Shown here: piece by piece, positions 12,230 through 21,893 of the stretch
Layout of the letters: every line of letters starts with the position of its first letter
How positions within the stretch are numbered: position 1 is the stretch's first letter
NCBI GenBank assembly: GCA_028571685.1
Contig: CM053140.1
Span: 21,929,501-21,993,500 of the forward strand
Reading direction: 5' to 3'
Length of the DNA stretch: 64,000 bases
Source of the DNA: Heterohyrax brucei
Taxonomy: Eukaryota > Chordata > Mammalia > Hyracoidea > Procaviidae
Made by a program: the position numbers and the translations under genes
Notes under the pieces: model-generated
What the model was told of the DNA's origin: nothing
The model's database searches: none
The model's input: the letters and a program-made list of their open reading frames with translations, nothing else

Positions 12230-12556
12230 TTCTATTTTTGCAATTCCTGCAGCTTGGTATTTGACTCAGAAGCCTTATACTAATAAGAGGGCAAACGTTC
12301 GCCTTTAAGGGAGATTACATAAAGAATAGATTACACCTTTCTTCAGAAATCAGAGAAAATTTTGCTATTTTAATAACAAAAACACAATTCTTCATTTTAT
12401 ATTTTATCTACTATTAAAGCTCTTAAAAACCTCACAAATTAAATCATTCAGCTTTGGTCAGACAAAGGAAACTTCTGACCATATCAAACAAACATTTTTG
12501 AATAAATTTTACAATGTAACCCTTTAAACAGCAAAGATGAGTTACTCATTAAGACA
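12230..12556. repeat. Unnamed dispersed repeat, copy A
   Basis: This AT-rich noncoding segment is clearly homologous to 31278-31620. Shared landmarks in the same order include 'cctttaagggaga', 'acataaagaa', 'ctcagaaat'-type text, 'gacaaaggaaactt' and 'ccctttaaa.agcaaa.atga'. I cannot name the family. Similarity fades into a CA repeat on the right. Confidence 0.65.
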
Positions 12557-12565
12557 CATATGTAT

Positions 12566-12612
12566 GTGTACACACACATGCACGCACACAAACACACACA
12601 CAGACACACAAA
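12566..12612. repeat. CA microsatellite
   Basis: An interrupted (CA)n tract with ATG and ACG variants lies directly between the unnamed repeat and a mariner end. Confidence 0.9.
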
Positions 12613-12847
12613 GTCTGACAATTAAGTTCACCAACTCATCATATAAAAACTGCTACATGTGCTATCTGACAAGCAAATCTGCAAACTTCATTGTTCTAAG
12701 TGCCACATACCTCACCGCTGAATTATCACTATGGTTACCTTCAAAATACTCCCCTTGGGAAGCTATGCACCGACACCAGCGCCTAGTCCACCCTTCAAAG
12801 TAACTTTGGAACTCTTTTACTGGAATGGCCGTCACACACTGCGGCAT
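12613..12847 (-). mobile_element. Mariner transposon fragment, minus strand
   Basis: The left end, 'gtctgacaattaagttcacc', looks like a mariner terminal inverted repeat. The minus-strand frame (12847-12662) gives the transposase C-terminus: V-K-E-F-Q, then YFEGWTRRWCRCIASQGEYFEG. This matches the C-terminus of the plus-strand mariner fragment that follows. The catalytic core is missing. Confidence 0.8.
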
Positions 12848-13200
12848 GGTGGCAAGTTCAGGAACCTAAATATATAGTTGTCTGAGAGGTTTTTAGCCAG
12901 CAAACAGGTAATTGTATCGGAGCACCCTCCCTACTCACCTGATCTGGCCCCCAGTGAATTTTTTCATTACCCAAAGATGAAGGAAATATTGAAAGAAACA
13001 CATTTTGATGACAATCAGGACATCAAGAGTAACCCAATGACAGCTCTGATGGCCTTTCCAGAAAAAGAGTTCTAAAACTGCTTTGAAGGGTGGACTAGGC
13101 TCTGGCATCGGTGCACAGTTTCCCAAGGGAGTACTTTGAAGGTGACCGTAGTGACATTCAGCAATGGGGTACAAGGACCAACAACTGAGTCCATGAGGTC
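12848..13200 (+). mobile_element. Mariner transposon fragment, plus strand
   Basis: The frame at 12878-13075 carries EHPPYSPDLAPSEFFHYPKM, the mariner transposase signature around the third catalytic acidic residue (Y-S-P-D-L-A-P). In this position many mariners have S-D, whereas here it reads S-E. After a stop at 13073 the C-terminus continues as NCFEGWTRLWHRC. It lies head-to-head with the preceding minus-strand fragment. It is truncated and inactive. Confidence 0.85.
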
Positions 13201-13275
13201 ATTCCACAAAAAGTGCTACAACAAATCTCACTGCTGAATATCACTATGGTCACCTCCAAACTACATTTGGGGGTC
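13201..13275 (-). mobile_element. Third mariner end fragment, minus strand
   Basis: The text 'aaaaagtgctacaaca' and 'cactgctgaatatcactatg' repeats the sequence at 12645-12750 in the same orientation. It is a second copy of the mariner end, placed after the plus-strand fragment. Confidence 0.65.
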
Positions 13276-13299
13276 CCAGGTGACATCTGGGGCTCCCTT

Positions 13300-13832
13300 C
13301 ATGGTTTCCAATTTGTATTCATAAGACTGTGAAAAAGAATTCTTTGAGGCGCCTTGCCTGGACCACGACAACAATCCTTATTGGAAGATGAAAGGATTTC
13401 AAAGTGGGGTAGCAACCACCTGGTTAGCAGTCTTCTAGGTCCTGCCACTAAGTGACTTTGGGGTTTAGTTTTTATAGGCCATATACGCCCAGGATATAAC
13501 TGGGGCCAACCAATGAGCGATGGAGGTCTGAAATATTTCCTGTTTTGGCAAGCAGGTGCTTATCCCCTGGCTGCACCCACATGCAGATTTCAAAAGCGTT
13601 CTTCCCACAGGGCTTCCGGAATTGGCAGCAGGACTTACTATGTGGTGTCATACTTGGGCAGCTTCCTGCTCCCTTGGGTCGATACCCTCGTCCTGATGGG
13701 GGCTCTCTGGTGCTTGCATTGGAAGGGCATACAGCAGCCACCTGTCTCATCTGCACATGCCTCTGAACTGGGTCTACACAGACATCTCTGAAAAACAAGA
13801 GACAACTGAAGCAACTCATCCCAGTGTGGCTG
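13300..13832 (-). repeat. Diverged relative of flank block, 3' half
   Basis: Read on the minus strand this aligns with block D2 at about 8320-8560. Shared landmarks include 'ttgtttttcaga', a 'ccaatg.aagcaccagagag' phrase, 'atcaggac', and 'agtaagtcctgctgcca' followed by 'ggaagccc.gtgg.aagaa'. It is more diverged than the cluster blocks are from each other and sits outside the tandem array, so this half of the block is an older dispersed repeat. There is no gene. Confidence 0.65.
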
Positions 13833-14289
13833 GCAAAATTAAGCTGATGATCACTCTGGAATGTTCCAAGGTGTGGTTAGGCTGGCCCTTCTCATCCCCA
13901 AGAGTACTAACTGTTAACAGGGCTAGTTGGGATTGTCAAGACTATAATTGCAGAAGCTGTCAGTATAAGAGGGTAGACTACGGGGGGTGATGCTCCTGCA
14001 TTAGTTGAGTCCATGACCCCAAAATTTCTTCAAGGGTTTCCTATGATGACACCTGTGAGGCTTAGAGCAAGACAATCAACTTCTCCCAGGTGACACACAC
14101 CAGAGTTCAGAAAGGATAAAGAGGAGGTGACTTCTGGAGAATCTGACGAGATTATAAGGAAACTGCAGGCCACATAAAAGGCTGGCACCTGAATAAACTC
14201 ATCCTTTAGACTCTGCCCTATTGAAGGCCTGTGGGAAGAGAAAATTATCCTCAAAATATGGAAGAACCATGGCTACAAAAGTCAAGGGG
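13833..14289. other. Unassigned noncoding DNA
   Basis: I see no recognisable gene or repeat between the two flank-block relatives. This may be the interior of the same old element, but I cannot support that. Confidence 0.45.
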
Positions 14290-14740
14290 TAGATTCTGCT
14301 GTCACTGATTACTTATGGGTGGGGCCTTTCTAATCACGGTCTTGTAACTCCCCTACAGTTGACTTGGCAGGACTGTGAACCGGGGTGTAATTGTGGCCTA
14401 CCAGGACCGTGTGACGGGTCAGTTGTGGTCGGTTTTGTCTTAAAAGTGTGACAACTGCAGAGCCCAGGAAGAGGGTGGTACTACCATCAAAAAAGAACAA
14501 ACAGGATCAGAAAGAGCATCCCGTGGGCACAGGATCCCTCTGCTGAGAGGCTCCTGGAAGCAGGACACAGAGAGAAAGATAGAACAGTCTGTAACTCTGA
14601 AAACTGTAAGACGCAGTGGCATAGAAAACCCAGCAGGAGGAGACAGCACAGTGGCCTTCCCAGCCCACAAAGATCAAACTGAGCGCCTGTAGGCAGAGAC
14701 TGAGGGCCAAAAAGATGCGTGCCAGTCAGTACAGCTTCAG
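14290..14740 (+). repeat. Diverged relative of flank block, 5' half
   Basis: This aligns with block D2 at about 7745-8120 and with block D3 at about 58290-58670. Shared landmarks include 'ggtcttgtaactccc'-type text, 'gtgtgac..gtcagttgtgg', 'ttcccagcccacaaagat' and 'gactgagggcca'. It is in the opposite orientation to the 3' half at 13300-13832. Confidence 0.65.
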
Positions 14741-15029
14741 AGAGACTCTCCTGCTGGACGAAATGAATCCTGACTGTTTTTTAGCCTGTATAATAACTGT
14801 TACGTCACTAAAACACCTGATCACTGTCAATATGGTCTGTGAGCTATTTGTGGCCACTGCAATGAATGACTGAACCTAGCTGTCAAGGCTGCGGGAGGGA
14901 TGACTGCTGTCAGAAAGATGGCAGCGAGAAGGGTCATATCTGACCCTGCCTCATAAGACTGAAGCAGCCTTGGGATGTTGATCTTGATCCTCCTTACCCT
15001 CATGAAGTTGGTGGAGGTCAGACACTGCT

Positions 15030-15538
15030 CCTGTGTCATTTTCCAATCATTTAAAAGTGGCTGCACCAGCGTATCGACAGGGAATGGCCAGAAATTCACT
15101 CAGAACAGGATGTAGAATAAACGATACCACTGTTGATGTTAGAGAATCCTGGCTGAAACCAGAGAAGACCAGGAAGATGTTTACCTGTGTTTCACCAACC
15201 ATGCAAAGGCATTCAGCTATGTGAATGGTGACATATTATGCCTAACACCACTAAGAATGAGAATTCCACAACACTTAACTGTGTTCATAAGGAACCTGTA
15301 AAAAGACCTAGAGGCAGTCATTCAAACAGAACAATGGGATACCACACGGTATCAGGCCCGGAAAACTATGTGTCTCAGACTTGTACCCTTTCACTAATCT
15401 GATCTGTACACTGAGGAAATAATCCAGGAAGCCGAGCTATCTGAAGAAGAACACAGCATCAGGTTTGGAGGAAGGCTCATTAACACCCCATGATACACCA
15501 ATGACACGGCCAAGCTGGGGCAAAGAAAAGAGGACTCT
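15030..15538 (+). mobile_element. RTE retrotransposon, RT-domain part (split by L1)
   Basis: The decayed RTE reverse-transcriptase region runs in plus orientation. 'cctggctgaaaccagagaagaccaggaagatgtttacctgtg'-type sequence at 15148-15190 and 'catgcaaaggcattc' at 15202 correspond to the same Y-A-K-A-F-D block seen in the antisense RTE at 5353-7093. 'aggaacctgtaaaaagacct' (15291) matches the R-N-L-Y-K-D-L stretch. It continues at 16187 after an L1 insertion. Confidence 0.8.
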
Positions 15539-16186
15539 AGGTACATTATTTTTTTATTTGACATGACTGAGTGAAAACGTACATTCACGTATAAATTTAC
15601 ATGCCTACCTATATGCAGCTTCCACTGCTCTCCCTGTCCGGTGACTGCACACTATTCCTCTCTGCTCCATGCATGTCTCATCATCCCAACAGCCTCCTTT
15701 CACCTCCTCTCCATCCACTCCCCTTCCTCCAGCCAGAGGTCAGCAAGATGATATCCTATAGATGTATAGAACTATAAAGTGCTTCCAATATATGGTCACT
15801 CTGCATTGCCAAGTCCAATCCACTCCTGTCCAAAGAGTGGACCTTTGTTATAATTTATGGGAAAGGGCAGCATCAGGGCCAGGGGTCATGCTCTCAGAGG
15901 AACCCCAAAACCGCTGGACCATCAATTGAGGTCTTTTAGTGGAGATCTCATGATGCACCCCTTTTTATTCTTGTGTTGCCAGTGAGACTCAACCTAGTGA
16001 GCTCCATCGTGGCTATCGCTGGTGGTGGCCCGGCACTATCCGGTTCTTCCGGTCCCAAGTCGATGTACGCACCCACTGTTGCGGGTCTCTTTGTCTTCTC
16101 GGTTGTCTTTACCGCATGTCATTTTGGTCCTCGGTGAGCATCCGTTCCTGCTGAGTTGGGACCATTTGCTGTTGAGGTACATTATT
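15539..16186 (-). mobile_element. L1 3'-UTR insertion with target duplications
   Basis: An antisense, strongly 5'-truncated L1 (15551-16174) lies between 12-bp direct repeats AGGTACATTATT at 15539-15550 and 16175-16186. Its T-tract adjoins the left repeat. The body matches the 3' UTR of the large L1 at 50500-51110 almost base for base, for example 'tgactgcacactattcctct', so the two are close relatives. It interrupts an RTE. Confidence 0.93.
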
Positions 16187-16815
16187 GATGAAGATGAAAG
16201 ATGACAACCAGAAAACAAAAGTCCTCACAACTGGACCAATAAGCAAAACTTACGATGAATGGACAAAATACTCAAGTTGTCCAGAATTTGCTTGCATCCA
16301 CAAACAATGTCCAAGGAAGCATCACTCAAGAAATCAAAGGATGTATCGCATTCATCAAACCTGCTGCAAAATATTTCAAGTGTGAAAAGGAAAGATGTCA
16401 CCGCAGGCACTAAGGCATGTCTGACTCAAGTCACAGTGTTTACAGTCACCTGATAGTTATGTGAAAGCTGGACAACGAATAAGGAAGACCAAGAGTAAGT
16501 GATGCCTTTGAATTTCTGAGTGGCCCAAGTGTACTGCACGCAGCATGGACCACCAGAGTAACAAACAAATCTCTCTTGGAAAGAAAATAGCCAAAATTCT
16601 CACTAGAAATCTCACACGCTTTGGATATGTAATGAGAACAGACCAGTCCCTGAAGTAGGACACTATGGTTGTATCAGAGGGTCTGCGAAAAAGAGGAAGG
16701 CCCTCGGCAAGAGGGACACAGGGGCTGCAAAAATAGGACTGGGAGAAGGCCCATGCTGCTGTGCAAAGGCTTGCTAGGAGCCAGAGTGAATTCCATGGCA
16801 CCTAAAAACAACAAC
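16187..16815 (+). mobile_element. RTE retrotransposon, 3' part
   Basis: This is the continuation of the RTE at 15030. 'aaaagtcctcacaactggac' (16218) and 'aagaggaaggccctc' (16693) are standard RTE 3'-region landmarks that recur at 31200 and, in part, at 28200-28320. It ends with the A/C-rich tail 'cctaaaaacaacaacaaat' at about 16801-16819. It has no open frame. Confidence 0.8.
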
Positions 16816-16819
16816 AAAT

Positions 16820-17544
16820 CCTGAACCCTTATCCCCCAGACAGTTTCCAAATATCTTCTCCCATCCAGCAGGTTTTGATAGTGTTCTCTGAGGCCCAGAC
16901 ATAATCATTTTGTTGAAGTTCCCCTTAGACCTATGTTTTCTGTGTTGCTCATTTCTTGGTATCTCTAAGAATCTACCTATGAATCAGGCACTGAAAACCC
17001 TAGGGAGCACAGGTGTCCTCTGACACACACAGGGTCACTATGGTCAGAACATCCTGGATGGTAACTGGTTTCTTTTCTCACCTTCTCTCTGCTCCCTGTA
17101 TGTCCTGTCTCCCACTAAAGGTAAGTCTGTGTGACTCACTACAATTCCAGGTGGTGGTAGGAGGAGCATATTATGTCATAGCCAAAAAAGCTGTGAATTC
17201 TCCGCCTTGTTGTCAGTAGCTGTATCATGGGTTCAGCCCACCATTGTGTATCTGTTAACGTGACATTAGTTTCTGGATGTTGTTGATGTCAACAGTTAAG
17301 GAGCAAGGGTCATCTTTGGGTGTGAGGTTTCTGGAGGAAGCAGGCCAGCAGAGGGCATGGACCATGTACTGAAGTTGGGATGCCAGAGCAAGCTAAACAG
17401 AGTTAGTGGATTGATGTACTTTTAGAGTAGATGTCAACTGTATTATATACTTTATTGCTTTCTGTCTCTGATTCCTGTTTTCGGTAGGGGACCACCTGCT
17501 CTATCATCTCTGCACTCGGAGAAATTCTTATACTACAACCATTA
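16820..17544. other. Unassigned noncoding DNA
   Basis: I see nothing firm here. The first 150 bases faintly resemble old L1 sequence in antisense, but I cannot support a call. Confidence 0.45.
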
Positions 17545-18620
17545 GAGGAAATGTGCATCATCTGGAAGACATTATGCAGACTGAAATCAGTCTGATGAAA
17601 AAGGACAAGTACTGTATGAGACCACTACCGTAAGGACTTCAGAAAAGGTTTAAGCACAGAAGATAATAATCATTGATGGTTACAAGGGCGGGGAGGGAAG
17701 GAAAGGGGTATTCATAGATTAGACAGCAGACAGGAACTAGGTTAGGTAAAGGGAATGACAGGATACAGTGGAAGGGAAGTTAGCACAACTGGATCATACC
17801 AAAACCTAAAAGGTTTTCAAAATGAAACCCAATGTTTTGAAGGACAGAGTAGAAGGAACAGCTGCCTGGGGACCACAGTTTCTGGGGATATCTAGGCTAA
17901 TTAGCATAATTAAGCTGTTTCAAGAAAATGTTCTGCATACCACTTTGGTGACTGGCGTCTGGCCTCTTCAAAACTACCAAGTGTCCATCTAGGTGGCACC
18001 AACTGGTTCCAATCCACCTGGAGCAGTGGTGAACAAAGGACATCAAAGACAAGAGGAAAACACAAACTCAGCATACAGAAGGGATGACGTGATCCAGAGA
18101 CTTCAACAGCATGAGAGAGGAGAACTGGATAGTGCTGGGCCACCACCAGTGGCTGCCCTCACAGGGAACACAAAGTAAAGTCCCTGATGTAGCAGGAGGA
18201 AGATGGGTGTGCTGAGAAGAAGTCTACTACAAGACCACATTCTATCAAAAACTCTACATTTGATGGTCTGTCAGACAAACGGTCCCCTAAAGATACAGCC
18301 CCAACACTCTCTGTTAGCCCAGAGCCCAAGAGAGGACCAAAGACAACTCTTCAGACGAAGACTGGACTGTAAGACACACAGTGATGCTGGCAAAGAGGAT
18401 GTTTCTTGGCTTAAACATATACACACGGCTGTCTGAAAAGTTCCTCTCCAGAGGTGAGAGGAGAGAGTGGAGGAGGACAGCAGTTAGTTGAATGGATATG
18501 GGAAATACAGAGTGGAAAGAAAGAGTGTGTTGTCACAGGGTGTCGGGGGCGAGAGTGGTTGGGGTTGCACAGTAATGTGTGCTTGGAGTTTTACATGGCA
18601 AATTGATTTGGATTGTATCC
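17545..18620 (+). mobile_element. L1 3' end (ORF2 C-terminus and 3' UTR)
   Basis: Just upstream of TAA 17631-17633 the frame gives HHLEDIMQTEISLMKKDKYC then M-R-P-L-P-stop. The large L1 here ends QLEDIMLSESNQRQKDKYCM then R-P-L-R. About 1 kb of purine-rich 3' UTR follows, including a G-rich patch at 18540-18570. It is an older subfamily, 5'-truncated. Confidence 0.85.
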
Positions 18621-19770
18621 TTTTACTTACAGGACAGTAAGAGATTTAAAAAGAGAGAGACAGAGTCAATTCCAAAGCAGAGAGAAGATCTTACCTGCAA
18701 TAAGAAAGAACAGCCAGGAGCAGAGAACCATCCTCGGCACCTGGGATCCCAGAACTAAGGATCCCCTGGAAATGGGAGACAGAAAGATCAGGAAGTTTGG
18801 GCAGAGAAACAACAGTAGGAAACTGTTGCAGGCTCTCTGGCCCAGAGAGGAAGAAAGCTTGCTGGTGGAGTAGGGTGCCTCTGGCAATCATCAGCACCTA
18901 AGTTCTGTGTGGGAGGCAATGAATTACTGAAACCAGTAGAGGAAGTACAGAGTGCCGCGAACGGACAGGTGGTGTCAGAACTGGCCAAGATGGATGAGTG
19001 AAGAGACAAATCTGAATTCTGCCTCACAGTCATCTTCTGAACCACTAACATCTATTTTATCACATCCATTACGTTCCTGATCCACAACCAATCTCCGTAT
19101 CTAGTCCTCCTCACATTGTTCCTGACTTTCTACCTACCAAGCTCCCACCTGATGTCCTCCATTCACTGTTGACATTTCCAAAAATCTATCCAGAGCCCAG
19201 GAACTGGAGTGTTCTATTTTAAATCTCAGATACACTCTGCCCTATCTCTGCTGAATACCCAACAGTGCCTGTCTACTGGCCTTCAAAAAACCCAGAGTAG
19301 TCAGCACAGTTCTAAAGGACCTGCTGCCATGGCCTCCTCCAGCGAGGCTCTCACCACCCCTAAATCCCAACCCGTGGTTTCTTTTCACTACTTCAGTCAT
19401 CCCTGACTTTCATTAAGAAATGCAAGATACTGAGAGCTCTGCTCCCTCAGGGATTTACACACTAATGTTTCCCAAATGATTCTTTCCACCCTGATCCATC
19501 TGAGATGTCATGAGCCCTACTCAACCACATATGGAGCCAAATGTAACTAATTTTTTGAATTTTTCCTTAAATAATTCACAATCTATCCTGACTCTTAGGA
19601 TGGGTCCTTTTAGTAAAGCTATTAGATGCCCCTAGTTTTTCATTATTTATTTAAAACTGTCTTCCATGTGAAACAGTAAAACCATGGGCAGACTCTCTAT
19701 GTACTATTTTCTTGTTCTTTCTGGCCTGGGACACTGATCGTTGAGGACACACGCAGATTATCACCTGTTG
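18621..19770. other. Unassigned noncoding DNA
   Basis: I recognise no gene. 18650-18870 is purine-rich with short frames on both strands that lack any motif. The remainder looks like unique intergenic sequence. Confidence 0.45.
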
Positions 19771-19782
19771 TATGTACTCTTG

Positions 19783-19950
19783 GGAAACCCTGCTGGTGAA
19801 GTGGTTCAGTGCTACATCAACTAACCGAAAGGTTGGCAGGTAAAACTCACCAGGTGCTCCTTGGAAACTCTATGGAGCAGTTTTACCCTGTTCTATAGGG
19901 TCACTATGAGGCAGAATTAACTCCATGGCAATGAGTTTAGGTTTTTGGGG
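19783..19950 (+). mobile_element. AfroSINE
   Basis: The tRNA-derived SINE of afrotherians is recognised from 'ggaaaccctgctggtgaagt' through 'ccaggtgctccttggaaact', 'ctatagggtcactatgag' and 'ctccatggcaatgagttta'. It is flanked by near-identical 12-bp direct repeats (TATGTACTCTTG 19771-19782 and TATATACTCTTG 19951-19962). Confidence 0.93.
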
Positions 19951-19962
19951 TATATACTCTTG

Positions 19963-20831
19963 AGCAGTACTATGCAAATGAAAATTTCATTGAAGGAACA
20001 CAGGTTCTCTTTCTGAACAGTGCAGGAAGGTAGACACTTTCCCAACGTGGCTACCAAGCACTTGAACTCCACTTGTTCTTCTGAATCACTAAGGGTGTGC
20101 AAGTTGCCATCATCACAATGGAGAACTTGAGAGCTTGGTCCTTGCAAGCCTGTCACACAGGATATAGAGCTTGGAAAGGGAACCCTCAGTCCAACTGGGT
20201 TGTGTCTACATTACTAAGGTCTATCTCAACTGGCAGGAGGGGCACTATCAGAGAAGGCGACATCTGAAGTGAGTCCATGAGATGCCTAAGGTTACAATGT
20301 TTTCTTCAGTCAGAGGAAATACCTAGTGCAAAGGGTGAAAGGCAAAGAAAATCTTCACCTCAGTGAAAAATCTTAAAAAGTGTACTGTGCCTTATGATAC
20401 AGGGCCTCTGAATTTCACCCTAGACAGCATTTCTACCAGCATTTTGCCAAGCATCAGTTTCCTTTACAGAGATAGATGCCTTAAGGAGGAAAGAGCCTCT
20501 CTTCTTCCCAAGATCCCAGTTGGACTACAGATATCATTTAGAGGAGGAACAATCAGCTAATACTCTACAAGATGCTTTCTGGATCCAGTCTCAAGGTATT
20601 CTTAGGGTGGGGTAGAGCCACAGAGAGACCAAGTGGGATGCTGCTCCCAAAACACCTAAAATGTGGAAGCAACTTAAGAATTTGCTAATGCTTACAGCCT
20701 GGGAGACTTTGTGTGTGCCTAACAGGAAAAGTCTAGATTGTCAAAGACAAAGCTAAGGAGGCTCCAAGGAAGTCAGGATGGCCACACGTCAATTCTCTCT
20801 TAGTTGTAGAGAACACACAGGATGCCAGCAA
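19963..20831. other. Unassigned noncoding DNA left of the ERVK-like provirus
   Basis: I see no gene or repeat. Only short frames without family motifs are present. Confidence 0.45.
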
Positions 20832-20837
20832 CAGAAC

Positions 20838-21256
20838 TGTGGGGAGCAGAGCGTCCGGCCGAAGATGGCGCCCAAGGCCGGAGCCCCTCCTTATTCCACA
20901 CCCTTGTTTACCAGACTTAGGGCTTTCATAGCGCATGCTTGTGAGCAGTGGCTGCTGGTCAGCCTATTGAGAGCCCCGCTTTGGGAGGACGTGGCCTTGG
21001 GTGATTGGAGGAACCTGGGAGATAAAAGCGTGTGGGGACCGGGTGTAGAAAGAAGAAGAACAAAGGAAGCAGACACAGCCTTGGGAGCTGCAGCTGCCGC
21101 CGTGTCCCTGAACGCCGCGGCGTTCAGGGATGGGGCGCAGCAGGAGAGCGAGGAAGAAGAATAAAGCAGGAAGAAGAATAAAGCAAGTAACTTGCAAAGC
21201 GGCTCGTATCCGTGTGTCCTGTCTTCTTTCCGCGGGCGGACAGTTAGGCAGCGACA
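20838..21256 (+). repeat. 5' LTR of ERVK-like provirus (419 bp)
   Basis: It starts TGTGGGG and ends GCGACA. A YY1-type AAGATGGCG lies at 20863-20871, a TATA-like GATAAAAG at 21021-21028, and AATAAA signals at 21160-21165 and 21177-21182. It carries about 42 bp that the 3' LTR lacks, including a perfect 26-bp palindrome at 21105-21130. Confidence 0.92.
21105..21130. repeat. Perfect 26-bp palindrome in the 5' LTR
   Basis: Thirteen bases (TCCCTGAACGCCG) are followed by their exact reverse complement. It lies just downstream of the expected transcription start and would form a GC-rich hairpin in R/U5 RNA. It is missing from the 3' LTR. Confidence 0.95.
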
Positions 21257-21258
21257 AG

Positions 21259-21276
21259 TGGCGCCCGAACGTGGGG
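21259..21276 (+). promoter_or_regulatory. Retroviral primer binding site (tRNA-Lys type)
   Basis: TGGCGCCCGAACGTGGGG starts two bases after the 5' LTR end. The opening TGGCGCC is complementary to the 3' end of tRNA-Lys. Confidence 0.85.
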
Positions 21277-21315
21277 CCCCCTGCGAGCCCAAGAGGAGGA
21301 GATAGCAGCGCTGGT

Positions 21316-21690
21316 AAGTCCCCGGGAAAGGAGGGGCGATCTCAAGTCACCGGGAAAGGAGGTGCGATCTCAAGTCCCCGGGAAAGGAGGGGCGATCTCA
21401 AGTCCCCGGGAAAAGAGGGGCGATCTCAAGTCCCCGGGAAAGGAGGGGCGATCTCACGTCCCCGGGAAAGGAGGGGCGATCTCACGTCCCCGGGAAAGGA
21501 GGGGCGATCTCACGTCCCCGGGAAAGGAGGGGCGATCTCAAGTCCCCGGGAAAGGAGGGGCGATCTCAAGTCCCCGGGAAAGGAGGGGCGATCTCAAGTC
21601 CCCGGGAAAGGAGGGGCGATCTCAAGTCCCCGGGTAAGAGAGGTAATCTCAAGTTCTCCGGGTAAGAGGAGACCATCGGGAGGGGAAGTT
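21316..21690 (+). repeat. 28-bp minisatellite in the ERV leader
   Basis: Eleven complete units start at 21316, 21344, 21372, 21400, 21428, 21456, 21484, 21512, 21540, 21568 and 21596, and degenerate units start at 21624 and 21651. The consensus runs from AAGTCCCCGGGAAAGG to GGGGCGATCTC, so most units hold a CCCGGG. The first unit is preceded by CTGG, giving a near-perfect splice donor GGTAAGT at 21313-21319. The degenerate units contain GGGTAAGAG. This is where a retroviral major splice donor and packaging signal would lie. Confidence 0.95.
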
Positions 21691-21803
21691 CTCCGGGGAA
21701 TCGGAGACCATAGCGAAGTGCAATAAGCACCGGCAGAGCCCGGGGCAGGAAGCGCCAGGCGGGAGCGGGGTAGTTATCGTGGGAGGTTAGCTTCACTTTC
21801 GCC

Positions 21804-21893
21804 ATGGGGAATCAGCCGTCCGCCAGACACCTTCAGAATGCTTGTAAGAGTTTGTTTAAGCAGCATGGCATTGGTATAAAGCAGGCTTCTTAA
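21804..21893 (+). pseudogene. gag start remnant of the ERVK-like provirus
   Basis: An ATG in good context (gccATGG) opens 29 codons starting Met-Gly-Asn, which fits a retroviral Gag N-terminal myristoylation signal, and then a TAA follows at 21891-21893. The position, some 545 bp after the primer site, is right for gag. The reading frame is lost at once, so no Gag protein is made. The assignment rests on position and the Met-Gly start only. Confidence 0.55.

Larger units (their letters stand above)
21130..21726 (+). other. Open frame across U5, primer site and leader repeats
   Basis: A 198-codon stop-free frame begins at the palindrome end and runs through U5, the primer site and the whole 28-bp array. 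It predicts a very basic Arg/Gly/Lys-rich product in which three 28-bp units code for a 28-residue repeat. Because a 28-bp stop-free unit stays open in the frames it cycles through, the frame is most likely a by-product of the repeat. I do not call it a gene. Confidence 0.3.

Noticed and set aside
21316-21690. Regular 28-bp repeats reminiscent of a CRISPR array
   Set aside because: The repeats are head-to-tail with no spacers and lie in a retroviral leader of a mammalian genome.
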